Part shown: positions 7,961 to 15,745 of the stretch, piece by piece
Numbering within the stretch: the first letter of the stretch is position 1
How the letters are laid out: every line of letters begins with the position of its first letter
DNA from: Streptomyces asiaticus
GTDB taxonomy: Bacteria > Actinomycetota > Actinomycetes > Streptomycetales > Streptomycetaceae
Direction: 5' to 3'
Length of the DNA stretch: 64,000 nucleotides
Assembly: GCF_018138715.1 (NCBI RefSeq)
Contig: NZ_JAGSHX010000006.1
Coordinates: forward strand, 1,550,001 to 1,614,000
The notes under the pieces: model-generated
Seen by the model: only the letters and a program-made list of their open reading frames with translations
What the model was told of the DNA's origin: nothing
Databases searched by the model: none
Program-made: the position numbers and the translations under genes

Positions 7961-8220
7961 GGGGCTCGTCTCCGCTCGTCCGGCCGTTCCCGGCGTTCCA
8001 GCTGTGCCAGCCGGTCGAGCAACTCGTCCTCGCGGCGGTCGTACGCGTCCTCGTCGATCCGCCCGGCCAGCAGGTCCTGTTCCAGTTCGGCGAGGGCGCG
8101 CCGGACCGGCGCCGGGTCGTAGTACTCGCGCTCGGCGGCCGCGGCCATCTGCTCGGCGGCCCAGACGGTGACGCGCACCGGCGCCAGCGGAAAGGTGAGC
8201 AGTCCGGTCAGCAGTCCCAT
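7957..8220 (-). CDS. gvpG: Gas vesicle protein GvpG
   Basis: 87 residues matching GvpG throughout: MGLLTGLLTFPLAPVRVTVW at the N-terminus, then EQMAAAAEREYYDPAPVRRA and a charged helical tail (ELEQDLLAGRIDEDAYDRRE). GvpG is a small accessory protein of vesicle assembly. It lies 13 bp after gvpF and overlaps gvpJ. Confidence 0.93.
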   Translation of the reverse strand: MGLLTGLLTFPLAPVRVTVWAAEQMAAAAEREYYDPAPVRRALAELEQDLLAGRIDEDAYDRREDELLDRLAQLERRERPDERRRAP

Positions 8221-8233
8221 GACGCCCCCGTCC

Positions 8234-9016
8234 TCAGGCCACGAAGCTGTACGGCGGCAAGGGGCCGCGCAGCCGGAAGTCGTAGCCCTCTCCGTAGCCC
8301 TGCGCGAGCTGCCGCGCGGCCTGGGAGAACTCCTCGGCGCGCCCCCGCTCCACCAGGAACGAGGCGTTGAGGAAGTCCTCCCCGGCCGGGGAGGCCATCA
8401 CCTTGCCGCGGGCCATCTCGGACAGCCGCCCGACGACCTGGTCGGCCAGCAGCCGCTGCCGCGCGTCCAGTTGATGTGCCACCAGCTCGCCGAGGGCCAC
8501 TCGGTCCGCGTAGGTGCCGCCGCCGTCGCGGGTGCGTTCGTTGAGGCGCCGGGCGTCGTCGGACTCGGTGAGCACCTCCCGCAGCAGGTCCTCCTGCGAG
8601 CGGGCCGCCTTCAGGTTGAACTCCGCCGTGGCGTGCAGCTCCTCGAGTCTGCGGACGTATTCGGCGCGCTTGCCGTCCAGCGCCGCCGTCACCGCGGCGT
8701 CGTCGGGCGCCAGCATGCCGAACCGCATCGGCAGCACCGCGCCGTCCGCCATCAGCCGCTCCTGGACCTCCTGGTGGGCGGCGAGATCACGGCGCTTGGG
8801 ACGCAGGTCCGGCGGCGCCGGGCTCACCACGCAGGCCAACGGCCCGCCGGTGACCGCGCGCAGTGCGTCGCCGGACCCGCCGCCCACGGCGCGCAGTCCC
8901 GCCAGCCGCAGCGGATGGTCGGACCCGGTGATCGCGTAGATGTAGAGGGACGGGGTCGGGGACGGGGGCTGGGACGCGGACTGAGAAGGAGACTGGGACT
9001 GGGACGGGGTCGACAT
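8234..9016 (-). CDS. gvpF: Gas vesicle protein GvpF (GvpF/GvpL family)
   Basis: About 260 residues. A low-complexity Ser/Gln/Pro leader covers residues 1-24. The GvpF fold follows: SLYIYAITGSDHPL, ACVVSPAPPDLRPKRRDLAA, VLPMRFGMLAPDD, and the closing GPLPPYSF. GvpF contacts GvpA during assembly. ATG 9016 has a GAGGACAGG ribosome site at good spacing. An in-frame GTG at 9022 overlaps the gvpA stop and is the alternative start. The short Ser/Gln repeats at the N-terminus are unusual for the family. Confidence 0.92.
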   Translation of the reverse strand: MSTPSQSQSPSQSASQPPSPTPSLYIYAITGSDHPLRLAGLRAVGGGSGDALRAVTGGPLACVVSPAPPDLRPKRRDLAAHQEVQERLMADGAVLPMRFGMLAPDDAAVTAALDGKRAEYVRRLEELHATAEFNLKAARSQEDLLREVLTESDDARRLNERTRDGGGTYADRVALGELVAHQLDARQRLLADQVVGRLSEMARGKVMASPAGEDFLNASFLVERGRAEEFSQAARQLAQGYGEGYDFRLRGPLPPYSFVA

Positions 9017-9018
9017 GG

Positions 9019-9402
9019 TCACCTGTCCTCGTCGTCGCGGTCGCGGTCGAAGACATCGCCGATGGCACCGAGGGCACCGCTGATCGCCCCCTCGGTCTTG
9101 CCCCGGGCGCCGCCCTCGACGATGTTGCCGACGATGTCGCTGAGCTTGTCCGGGGCCTTGCGGCCCGATTCCAGGTCGAGGCGGTTGCACGCCTCGGCGA
9201 AGCGCAGATATGTGTCCACGCTGGCGATCACGATCCGGATGTCGATCTTCAAGATCTCGATGCCGACGAGGGAGACCCGGATGAACACGTCGATGACGAG
9301 GCCACGGTCCAGGATGAGTTCGAGGATGTCGAAGAGGCTTCCGGTCCCTGAACCGGTCGCTGCGGTGGCAGGCAGCCCGCCGGTCTGCGTCATCACGGTC
9401 AC
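9019..9402 (-). CDS. gvpA: Gas vesicle structural protein GvpA
   Basis: About 127 residues. The conserved GvpA shell core runs from SLFDILELILDRGLVIDVFI through RVSLVGIEILKIDIRIVIAS to VDTYLRFAEACNRLDL (about residues 24-80). It is followed by the Gly/Asp/Arg-rich C-terminal tail seen in Streptomyces GvpA but not in the 70-residue cyanobacterial form. GvpA forms the ribs of the gas-filled shell. I choose GTG 9402, which has a GAGAGGAAG site 7 nt upstream; ATG 9393 is the alternative. The gene follows gvpO after a hairpin-bearing gap of about 200 bp. Confidence 0.93.
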   Translation of the reverse strand: MTVMTQTGGLPATAATGSGTGSLFDILELILDRGLVIDVFIRVSLVGIEILKIDIRIVIASVDTYLRFAEACNRLDLESGRKAPDKLSDIVGNIVEGGARGKTEGAISGALGAIGDVFDRDRDDEDR

Positions 9403-9516
9403 GTGTGCTTCCTCTCGGTCGCGCTCGGTCGCTCGCCTGTCCGCGTCTGATACGGGCGCGGTGGCGGTGGCGTTCACCGATGTGGGCGCGTGTGACACAG
9501 GGCGCGCGCCCATGGA

Positions 9517-9554
9517 ACGGCCCCGCGCGGACGACGTCCATGGCGCGGGGCCGT
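9517..9554. other. Strong hairpin between gvpO and gvpA
   Basis: A perfect 12-bp inverted repeat (ACGGCCCCGCGC / GCGCGGGGCCGT) has a 14-nt loop that contains its own GGAC/GTCC mini-stem. It lies in the 201-bp gap between gvpO and gvpA, with no U-run on the coding (minus) strand. It may be an attenuator, an RNA-processing or stability element, or a partial terminator that sets different gvpO and gvpA levels. Confidence 0.55.
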
Positions 9555-9603
9555 GGGAGGAAACCCGGCAAAAGAACGGCCGTGCCTGGTCTGGCTCCGG
9601 TGT

Positions 9604-9927
9604 CTAACGTCCGCGGTCGAGCTGACCGCGGGCGTAGCGGTGTTGCCGCTCGTAGCCGAGGAGCTGCCCTTGTGAGTCGAGGGTCACACGGTAGGTGGCC
9701 ATGATGGTCATGGTCTCGGGCACCCGCTCCAGCTCCACGACCTCCACATCGGCCACCCAGCCGTCCGGCGTCGGCTGCATCGCGGAAACCGCCTCCGGCG
9801 CGGTGCCCAGCAACTCCCCCAACTGCCGGGCGGCGCCCCGCATGGCCTGCGCCACGGGGACGCGGGGCGGCCGCTCGGTGTTCTCGGGAGTGCCTGTGGG
9901 CGGTGTGTCCGGCTCAGTGCTCGTCAT
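9604..9927 (-). CDS. gvpO: Gas vesicle protein GvpO
   Basis: 107 residues. A disordered Pro/Thr leader precedes the GvpO domain: AMRGAARQLGELLGTAPEAV, GWVADVEVVELERVPETM, ATYRVTLDSQGQLLGYERQH and YARGQ. GvpO is a minor or regulatory gas vesicle protein and leads the actinobacterial cluster, as here. The start is at MTSTEPDTP. The open frame continues upstream to 10089 without family similarity. No gvpN or gvpC gene is visible. Confidence 0.92.
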   Translation of the reverse strand: MTSTEPDTPPTGTPENTERPPRVPVAQAMRGAARQLGELLGTAPEAVSAMQPTPDGWVADVEVVELERVPETMTIMATYRVTLDSQGQLLGYERQHRYARGQLDRGR

Positions 9928-10114
9928 GGTCCTACGGTGCCAAGTCCTGTGGGTGCGTGGTGTGCGGATCCCCAAAGCGGGGGCGTCGAGCGTCGTGAAC
10001 CGCACCGCCTTCGCCCGGCCGTTCTTCAACGCGGCGACGTCGGGTGCGAAGATCGCGCCGCGGCGGACCACGGCGAGCAGCATCCACACCGCGACGAGCG
10101 ATTTCTATCGAGAG

Positions 10115-10522
10115 TCAATCGATGTCCATGCGTTCGTCGAAGCCCGTCCGGGGGTTGACGGCCCGCCCAGCCGCCCACCAGTTCTCGCTGTTCGTCTCGA
10201 CCACGCACAGGAGGATGTCCTCCTCGGGGACGTCCGCGTACAGCAGGAGGTTCCTGCGGATGGCCGCGTACAGCTCCGCCTTCTGCCCGGGGTCGCGGTG
10301 GTTGAAGAAGAGCTGGATGAACATCGTGCGGTCGCCGCGGCGGATGTCGAAGAACACCGGCTGCGTCTGCACGTTCTCGGGCTTGAGCTCGTGGATGAGG
10401 TGGAACTGGTCGTCCTGCGGGACCTTCAGGACGTCCACCATCGACCGGTGGATGCCCAGCGAGACATTCCGGCGGTACTCCGGGGTGGTGCCCTCGCGCA
10501 GATAGATGTTGACCAGAGGCAT
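10115..10522 (-). CDS. Tautomerase superfamily protein
   Basis: A 135-residue tautomerase_2-like protein. After removal of Met the N-terminus is Pro (MPLVNIYLREGTTPEYRR), the catalytic base of the superfamily. The middle reads HRSMVDVLKVPQDDQFHLIH and the end LLCVVETNSENWWAAGRA, as in putative 4-oxalocrotonate-tautomerase-like proteins found beside LysR regulators. The substrate is unknown. It is divergent from the LysR gene at 10681 and probably under its control. The 187-bp gap to gvpO holds no gene I can support. Confidence 0.85.
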   Translation of the reverse strand: MPLVNIYLREGTTPEYRRNVSLGIHRSMVDVLKVPQDDQFHLIHELKPENVQTQPVFFDIRRGDRTMFIQLFFNHRDPGQKAELYAAIRRNLLLYADVPEEDILLCVVETNSENWWAAGRAVNPRTGFDERMDID

Positions 10523-10621
10523 GGTGTGTCGTTCCGTTCTGCTGTGGTGTGCTCACCACGCTAGGAAGCCCCACGACATTCCGCCAACGAATGTCTCGCA
10601 TGGCCGGTATGCTGTCTGCGC

Positions 10622-10690
10622 ATGGATGACACGCGTCTGGATGACACGCACCTGGACGACCCGCGCATGGACGTGCGCTCATGGACATGA
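10622..10690 (+). CDS. 22-codon upstream ORF of tandem repeats overlapping the LysR start
   Basis: Reads MDDTRLDDTHLDDPRMDVRS then W-T-stop. A 15-bp unit (TGGATGACACGC plus a variable triplet) occurs about three times in phase, giving the five-residue repeat (M/L)DD(T/P)(R/H). The stop lies 10 bp inside the LysR gene in another frame, so its translation could affect LysR initiation. It may equally be untranslated repeats in the LysR leader. Confidence 0.35.
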   Translation: MDDTRLDDTHLDDPRMDVRSWT

Positions 10691-11598
10691 CCCTGGTCGG
10701 GCTGCGGGTGCTGCGCGAGGTGGCGGAGCGGGGCACGATCACCGCCGCGGCGGAGGCGCTCGGATACACCCAGTCGGCCGTCTCCCGGCAGGTGGCCGCG
10801 CTGGAGCAGGCGGCCGGTGCCCGGCTCTTCGACCGCCACCCGGGCGGGGTGCGGCTGACCGCCGAGGGGCGCGGCCTGCTGCGGCACGCCGTGGTCGCCC
10901 TGGACGCGCTCGACGCGGCCGACCGGGAGTTGCGCGGGGGCGAGGCGGAGGACGGCCCGGTCCGGCTCGGCTTCTTCCCCACCGCCGGAGCGGTGATCGT
11001 GGCCCGCGCGCTGGCGGCCCTGCGCCGGGAGCACCCCCGGATCCGGGTGAGCACACGCGAGGGCACCACCCCGTCGCTGGTACGGGCGCTGCGCACCGGC
11101 ACGCTCGATATCGCCCTGCTGTCCTCCAGGCCACCCCACCGCTCCCCCGACACCGACGCCCCGCCGCTGCGCGTGGAGCCGCTGTTCGAGACCCGGCTGA
11201 CCGTGGCGGTGGCGGCGAGCGGCCGGTTCGCCGGACGCGACAGCGTCACGGCCGAGGAGATCGCGGGCGAGCCGTGGATCGCCAGCCCGGCCGCCGCGGA
11301 GGAGCCACTGCTCGGCGTCTGGCCGGGGCTGCCGGGACGGCCCCGGGTCCGCCACACCGTCCGCGACTGGCTGACGAAGCTTCACCTGGTGGCGGCCGGG
11401 GCGGGCATCACCACGGCCCCACCGGCACTGCTTCCCGCCGTCCCGCCAGGTGTGCGTCTGGTCGCCGTCGAGGGCGTGGCGCAGGAGTGGCGACGCGTCA
11501 GCCTCGCGCACGCGCCGAGCCCCGCCACGGCGTCGGCGAACGCGGTGGCGCACGCCCTGCGGCAGGAAGCCGCGGAGCTGGCCGACGACCCCGACTGA
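10681..11598 (+). CDS. LysR-family transcriptional regulator
   Basis: 305 residues. The winged HTH lies at residues 3-62 (LVGLRVLREVAERGTITAAA, then GYTQSAVSRQVAALEQAAG), followed by a LysR substrate-binding domain (VRLGFFPTAGAVIVARALAA; TGTLDIALLS; a closing GAGITTAPPALLPAVPPGV). Length is normal. It faces the tautomerase gene across 158 bp, the usual layout in which a LysR protein controls the divergent gene and itself. The leader carries a 15-bp tandem repeat. Confidence 0.9.
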   Translation: MDMTLVGLRVLREVAERGTITAAAEALGYTQSAVSRQVAALEQAAGARLFDRHPGGVRLTAEGRGLLRHAVVALDALDAADRELRGGEAEDGPVRLGFFPTAGAVIVARALAALRREHPRIRVSTREGTTPSLVRALRTGTLDIALLSSRPPHRSPDTDAPPLRVEPLFETRLTVAVAASGRFAGRDSVTAEEIAGEPWIASPAAAEEPLLGVWPGLPGRPRVRHTVRDWLTKLHLVAAGAGITTAPPALLPAVPPGVRLVAVEGVAQEWRRVSLAHAPSPATASANAVAHALRQEAAELADDPD

Positions 11599-11609
11599 CG
11601 GCCCGCGGC

Positions 11610-11625
11610 TCGCCGCCTGCGGCGA
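11610..11625. terminator. Short convergent hairpin
   Basis: TCGCCGC-CT-GCGGCGA lies between the LysR stop (11598) and the stop of the convergent propeller gene (11627). It is a 7-bp GC-rich stem with no T-run, so a weak terminator call. Confidence 0.45.
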
Positions 11626-11626
11626 C

Positions 11627-12589
11627 CTACCGCGCGAGCTCCATGCGCAGGACCTTCGAGCGGCGCGCACGGCCGTCCGGAGGCGGTGCGGTGGTCCCGC
11701 CGTCGGTGATGAGGTAGGCCACGCGTCCGTACTCACCGGGACCGCGGCCCCAGGCGATGCTCGACGGCCCCAGGAGCCGCAGGTCCAGGGGGTCGCCGAG
11801 GACGATGTCCCGGGGCTGGTCCGGCGGCCCGTCCAGCAGTACGCGGTCGAGGGTGTTCTGACGGTGCGTCGTCACGTAGGCGACGCCCGCGTCCTCGTCG
11901 AGGCAGAAGTCGTCGGCCATCGTGCCGCCGCCGACATGCTCCGGCGCTCCGGCCGGATCGAGGGTGTCGGGGTCCACCGGCACCCGCATGAACAACCGCC
12001 GCGCCGTGGAGGTGTAGTACAGGTGGTGGGTCCGCTCCGCGTAGCGCACACCGTTGATGCCCGGCTGGGGCGGCTTCACAGTGCTGAGCGGGTCGTGCTC
12101 CATGCTCGGGTGGGCGAGCCAGACGTCGGCGGCCGCCGGCCCGCCGGTGGCGGAGAGGTCGACACGCCAGACGAAACCGCCGAAGCAGTCGGCCAGCAGC
12201 AGGACACCGGGGGCGATCAGACAGCCCCCGTTCAGGGCGCGCACCCGGGAGTCGAAGGTGAGGACCGTCTCGATCGCGGGCGCGGCGCCGAGTGGCCGGC
12301 CACGCAGATCGACCCGGCTCAGATACGACGCGTGTGTGGTGTAGCCGTCGCTGAGGGCCACGTGGAACACATCCGGCTCGGTCTCCACGACCGCCGTGAC
12401 GAGATGGTCGTAGGTGTGCAGGAGGATCGGCTCGACCGGGGTGTCCGTCGCACCGGAAGCCGGGATCAGCCACAGCTGCTTGTGGTTGAGCGATGTCACG
12501 ACGATCGAGTTGTCACTGCGCACCGCGAGATTCTCCAGGAAGGAGTGCTCGGGGAACTCGGCGACGGTGTGCAGGGTTGCGGTTTCCAT
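11627..12589 (-). CDS. Six-bladed beta-propeller protein, SMP-30/gluconolactonase-like
   Basis: 320 residues with repeated propeller-like strands: FLENLAVRSDNSIVVTSLNH, NGGCLIAPGVLLLADCFGGF, a segment GINGVRYAERTHHLYYTSTA, and MADDFCLDEDAGVAYVTTHR. This resembles the SMP-30/gluconolactonase/LRE group, whose members hydrolyse lactones or bind small ligands at a central metal. I see no signal peptide, so it is probably cytoplasmic. ATG 12589 has a GGAGGAAGGA site. It is last in a four-gene operon with two CMD-like proteins and a ThDP enzyme, which suggests a lactone step in a catabolic route; this is inference. Confidence 0.75.
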   Translation of the reverse strand: METATLHTVAEFPEHSFLENLAVRSDNSIVVTSLNHKQLWLIPASGATDTPVEPILLHTYDHLVTAVVETEPDVFHVALSDGYTTHASYLSRVDLRGRPLGAAPAIETVLTFDSRVRALNGGCLIAPGVLLLADCFGGFVWRVDLSATGGPAAADVWLAHPSMEHDPLSTVKPPQPGINGVRYAERTHHLYYTSTARRLFMRVPVDPDTLDPAGAPEHVGGGTMADDFCLDEDAGVAYVTTHRQNTLDRVLLDGPPDQPRDIVLGDPLDLRLLGPSSIAWGRGPGEYGRVAYLITDGGTTAPPPDGRARRSKVLRMELAR

Positions 12590-12609
12590 GGTCGTCCTTC
12601 CTCCGGGTC

Positions 12610-13182
12610 TCACTGGTCCAGGCCGACCGCGTTCGACGGCACGTCGAACGCGGCGAGGGTCAGCGACACACCGGTGAACCAGCCCATCAGCACGGTGACG
12701 TCGACGATGCCCGCGTCGCCGATCGTCCCCTTGGCCCGGCGGTACAGCCCGACGGGGATGACACGCCGTTCCACCAGCGATGACGCGAGTTCGTACACGA
12801 GCTGCTGCCGTGGGTCGTCGAAGGAGGCGGGACGGCCGGCGACGATGGCCTCCACCTGCCGCGGGTCGAGACCGCCCAGCGCCACGCCGATCTTCTCGTG
12901 CTCATAGGCGGCGTAGGCGGAGCGCCAGTGGCCGGTGACGACGTTCGTGACGATCTCGATCTCCGCCTTGGACAGCGACGAGTCCGTCTGGAAGTACGCA
13001 CCGGTGGGCACGATTGCCGTCAGCAGCCGGGGGTTGGCCAGCCAGATCTTGTGCGGGCCGGGCACCAGGCCACGCAGTCGCCGAGTGTACTCGTACGCGG
13101 TGCGCGTCTCCGGTGGCATGGCGTCGACCGGCGTCTCCACGTAGCGACCGAACGTCCCGAAGTCCTCGGGATCCTCGAACAT
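12610..13182 (-). CDS. Carboxymuconolactone decarboxylase-like (AhpD-fold) protein 1
   Basis: 190 residues of the all-helical CMD/AhpD fold. The core block AYEHEKIGVALGGLDPRQVE at about 105-125 replaces the CxxC-containing helix of AhpD peroxidases. With no Cys pair it should not be a disulfide reductase and is closer to decarboxylase-type members. The usual closing segment (DVTVLMGWFTGVSLTLAAFD) is present. It lies 20 bp before the propeller gene and 51 bp after a second CMD-like gene. Confidence 0.82.
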   Translation of the reverse strand: MFEDPEDFGTFGRYVETPVDAMPPETRTAYEYTRRLRGLVPGPHKIWLANPRLLTAIVPTGAYFQTDSSLSKAEIEIVTNVVTGHWRSAYAAYEHEKIGVALGGLDPRQVEAIVAGRPASFDDPRQQLVYELASSLVERRVIPVGLYRRAKGTIGDAGIVDVTVLMGWFTGVSLTLAAFDVPSNAVGLDQ

Positions 13183-13233
13183 GGGATTTCTCCTCCTTAC
13201 GGGGTATGGGGTACGGGGTAGGGGGTTACGGGG

Positions 13234-13812
13234 CTACTTCCGCGGGGCCGGGCCTCCCGCCGGCACGTCGTACGCGTTGAGGACGACTCCCAGCGCCAGG
13301 TAGTGGACGGTCACGAAGACGATCGCGTCGAGGGCTTCCCGCCCCAGCGTCCTGACGGCCGTGTCGTACAGCGGGCCCGGCACAGGGCCCTTGCCGGTCA
13401 GGGCGGTCGCGACGTCGGCCGCGAGCGCCTCCTCCTCGGTGAGGCCGGACGGGCGGCCGCCCGCGCACAGCGTCGCCACCTGATCCGGCCGCAGCCCGGC
13501 CCGCGCCCCCAGACGAGCGTGCGCGTACAGCTCGTACGCCACGTCGAAGCGCGCTCCGATCGTCAGGATGACGACCTGGCGGGCCCGCTCCGAGAGTCCG
13601 GGAAGCCGCTGGGCGAGGTCGATGAACCGGGCGAGCGCCTGCCCCAGTTCCGGGAAGTGGAGCATCACCCCCCACGGTCCGACGAACGCTCCGTCGGCGT
13701 CACGGACCTCGAATCCGGCGTACTCGTCGGCCTTCACCATCGTGTCGAAGGCGTCGTACAGATCCCGCTGTGCCGGGGTCAGTTCCTCGGGATGGAGCAG
13801 CGGCAGCCGCAT
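13234..13812 (-). CDS. Carboxymuconolactone decarboxylase-like (AhpD-fold) protein 2
   Basis: 192 residues. It shares the layout of its neighbour but is clearly divergent. The core is YELYAHARLGARAGLRPDQV, the conserved His-containing CMD helix, again with no CxxC. The end reads VFVTVHYLALGVVLNAYDVP. ATG 13812 has GAGAGGAG about 7 nt upstream; longer starts at 13818 and 13845 are possible. Two different CMD paralogues in one operon suggest a hetero-oligomer or two successive steps. Confidence 0.82.
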   Translation of the reverse strand: MRLPLLHPEELTPAQRDLYDAFDTMVKADEYAGFEVRDADGAFVGPWGVMLHFPELGQALARFIDLAQRLPGLSERARQVVILTIGARFDVAYELYAHARLGARAGLRPDQVATLCAGGRPSGLTEEEALAADVATALTGKGPVPGPLYDTAVRTLGREALDAIVFVTVHYLALGVVLNAYDVPAGGPAPRK

Positions 13813-13881
13813 GGCCATCTCCTCTCTTCGACGGCTCTCTTCCATGACGTTCTTCCGTGGCTCTCTGCCACGACGACGCGG

Positions 13882-15624
13882 TCAGACGTCCCTGACCAGT
13901 CGGGTGTCGAAGGTGGTGACCGGGGCGACGCGCTCCTTGCTGACGACGACATCGATCAACGCCGGGCGGGCAGCGGCGATCGCCTTCTCCAGGGCGCCCC
14001 GGAAGGCGTCCGCCGAGTCGACGCGGGCCGCGAACACCCCGTACGCCGCCGCGACCTTGGCGTGGTCGACGTCGAGGAAGTCGCAGACCTCCGACACGGG
14101 CTCCTCGCCGAGGGCGTGCTTGAACCCGACGTGTTCGTAGGCGAGGCTCGCGTTGTTCAGGACGATGGTCACCGCGGGAATGTCCAGCCGCAGCGCGGTC
14201 TCCAGGTCTCCTACGTGGTAGCCGAAGCCACCGTCGCCCACGAGCGCGAACGCGCGACGTTCCGCCCCGGCCGCGAGCTGTGCCCCGAGGACCGCCGGGA
14301 ACGCCCAGCCGAGCGTGCCGGCGGCGCGCAGGAACGTCCGGCCGGGCGCGTGGACGGGAAACAGCGCGCCTCCCCAGGCCCCCATGAACCCGGTGTCCGC
14401 GACGAGCAGATCGCGGTCGTCCGCCAGCTCGCGCAGGATCGCCACGACGGCCTCGGGCCGGACATGCCCGGCGGCGGGGCGGTGCGCAACGGCCCGGAAC
14501 GCCTCCTGCCAGGTCGCGCACCTGCTCCGCACCGACTCGCGCCAGGTGTGATGAGCACGGTTGCCGGGCTCCGAGGGCAGTGCCACGGCAAGGGCACGGC
14601 ACAGCTCACCGGCGTCGGCTACCACTCCCGCGTCGACCGTACGGGTCCGGCCGATGTGCTCTGCCACTACGTCGACTTGAACCACGTCCGCGTCCGACGA
14701 GGGCAGCGTGTAGGTATCGGTCGCGAGGCCGCCGAGGTCGGTGCCGATCGCGAGGACGAAGTCGGCCTCGCGCGCGATCCCGTTCGCCACCTTGCTCGCG
14801 TAGCGTCCCGCCACGCCGACCGACAGGGGATGGTTCTCGGCGATCGAGCCCTTTCCACCCAGGGTCGTGAGGACCGGAACACCCACGGTTTCCGCGAGTC
14901 GGGTGAGGTCTTCGGCGGCATCGGCCATCAGGACCCCGTTGCCGGCCAGGAGGACCGGTCGCAGGCTCCGGGCCAGGCGGTCGGCGATGTCGGCCACGGC
15001 GGCGGCCGAGGGAGCCGACGGGGCCGGGCGACGGATCGGTGCGTACAAGGCATCGGCGTTGGCGTTGGCGTTGGCGTGCGACGGTGCGGCTTCTGCCGCT
15101 TCCACCGCTTCCGCGGCGAGGATGTCGCACGGGATGTCGATGTGCACCGGCCCCGGAGCTCCCGCACCCGCGATGCGCAACGCCTGGGCGACGAGCTCCC
15201 CGGCGCGGTCCGCGCGCGTGACCCGTGCCTGCCATTTCGTCACCGACTGGAACATGGGCGGCTGGTCGAGCTCCTGGTACTCGTACTTGTACTCGACCCG
15301 CGTCGAGACCGTGCTGGTGAGCGCCACGAGCGGGCTGTGGGCCCATCGGGCGTCCGCGAGCGCGGCGGCGACGTTCGCCGCTCCCGGCCCCCACTGCCCG
15401 TAGACCACGGCGGGCCTGCCGGTGACCCGGGCGTAGGCGTCGGCCATCACCACGGACGCGGCCTCGCTGCGGGCCAGGCACATCTCGATGCCGTGATCGC
15501 GCAGGGCGCGCCAGAGCCACAGATCACCACCGGTGATCAGGAAGACCCGGTCGACGCCGCTGTCCTGCAGGGCGCGCGCGACGTCATGCGCGACCCGGGG
15601 CACGACTCCACTGGCTGTCGCCAC
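13882..15624 (-). CDS. Thiamine diphosphate-dependent enzyme, acetolactate synthase-like
   Basis: About 580 residues with the three-domain ThDP layout: PYR domain with RSEAASVVMADAYARVTGRP carrying the catalytic Glu; central domain with VLLAGNGVLMADAAEDLTRL; PP domain with the ThDP/Mg motif GDGGFGYHVGDLETALRLDI ending in VLNN. Such enzymes make or break bonds next to a carbonyl (decarboxylase, lyase or ligase); the substrate is not evident. A (GGCGTT)n repeat encodes HANANANAD in the linker between domains. The GTG start at 15624 follows a GGGAGA site. It is first in the operon and divergent from a TetR gene across 121 bp. Confidence 0.85.
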   Translation of the reverse strand: MATASGVVPRVAHDVARALQDSGVDRVFLITGGDLWLWRALRDHGIEMCLARSEAASVVMADAYARVTGRPAVVYGQWGPGAANVAAALADARWAHSPLVALTSTVSTRVEYKYEYQELDQPPMFQSVTKWQARVTRADRAGELVAQALRIAGAGAPGPVHIDIPCDILAAEAVEAAEAAPSHANANANADALYAPIRRPAPSAPSAAAVADIADRLARSLRPVLLAGNGVLMADAAEDLTRLAETVGVPVLTTLGGKGSIAENHPLSVGVAGRYASKVANGIAREADFVLAIGTDLGGLATDTYTLPSSDADVVQVDVVAEHIGRTRTVDAGVVADAGELCRALAVALPSEPGNRAHHTWRESVRSRCATWQEAFRAVAHRPAAGHVRPEAVVAILRELADDRDLLVADTGFMGAWGGALFPVHAPGRTFLRAAGTLGWAFPAVLGAQLAAGAERRAFALVGDGGFGYHVGDLETALRLDIPAVTIVLNNASLAYEHVGFKHALGEEPVSEVCDFLDVDHAKVAAAYGVFAARVDSADAFRGALEKAIAAARPALIDVVVSKERVAPVTTFDTRLVRDV

Positions 15625-15646
15625 AAGCGTTCTCCCGTCTAAAAAA

Positions 15647-15661
15647 ACGAATGACCGTTCT
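15647..15661. promoter_or_regulatory. Candidate TetR operator O1
   Basis: ACGAATGACCGTTCT is a near-palindrome around GAAYGAYCGTTC, 22 bp upstream of the ThDP enzyme start. It matches O2 at 15710 in 11 of 15 positions. Confidence 0.55.
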
Positions 15662-15709
15662 CTTATTTCGTCACACTGCCTCGCCCGCCGCCCCACTGTC
15701 AAGAAGAAG

Positions 15710-15724
15710 ACGAACGATCGATCA
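15710..15724. promoter_or_regulatory. Candidate TetR operator O2
   Basis: ACGAACGATCGATCA lies 21 bp upstream of the TetR gene start. The joint consensus of O1 and O2, GAACGATCGTTC, is a perfect palindrome. One site near each divergent start fits repression of both units by the TetR protein. Confidence 0.55.
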
Positions 15725-15745
15725 CTTTTGCTGTAGCCTGACGCC

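Noticed and set aside
9928..10089. Upstream extension of gvpO to an ATG at 10089
   Set aside because: The added 54 residues are not part of GvpO, and the MTSTEP start matches the family's disordered leader. I could not identify the extension.
13303..15642. Very long plus-strand open frame (779 codons) opposite the ThDP/CMD genes
   Set aside because: Shadow of high-GC codon usage on the other strand: no domain match, and the minus-strand proteins carry clear motifs.
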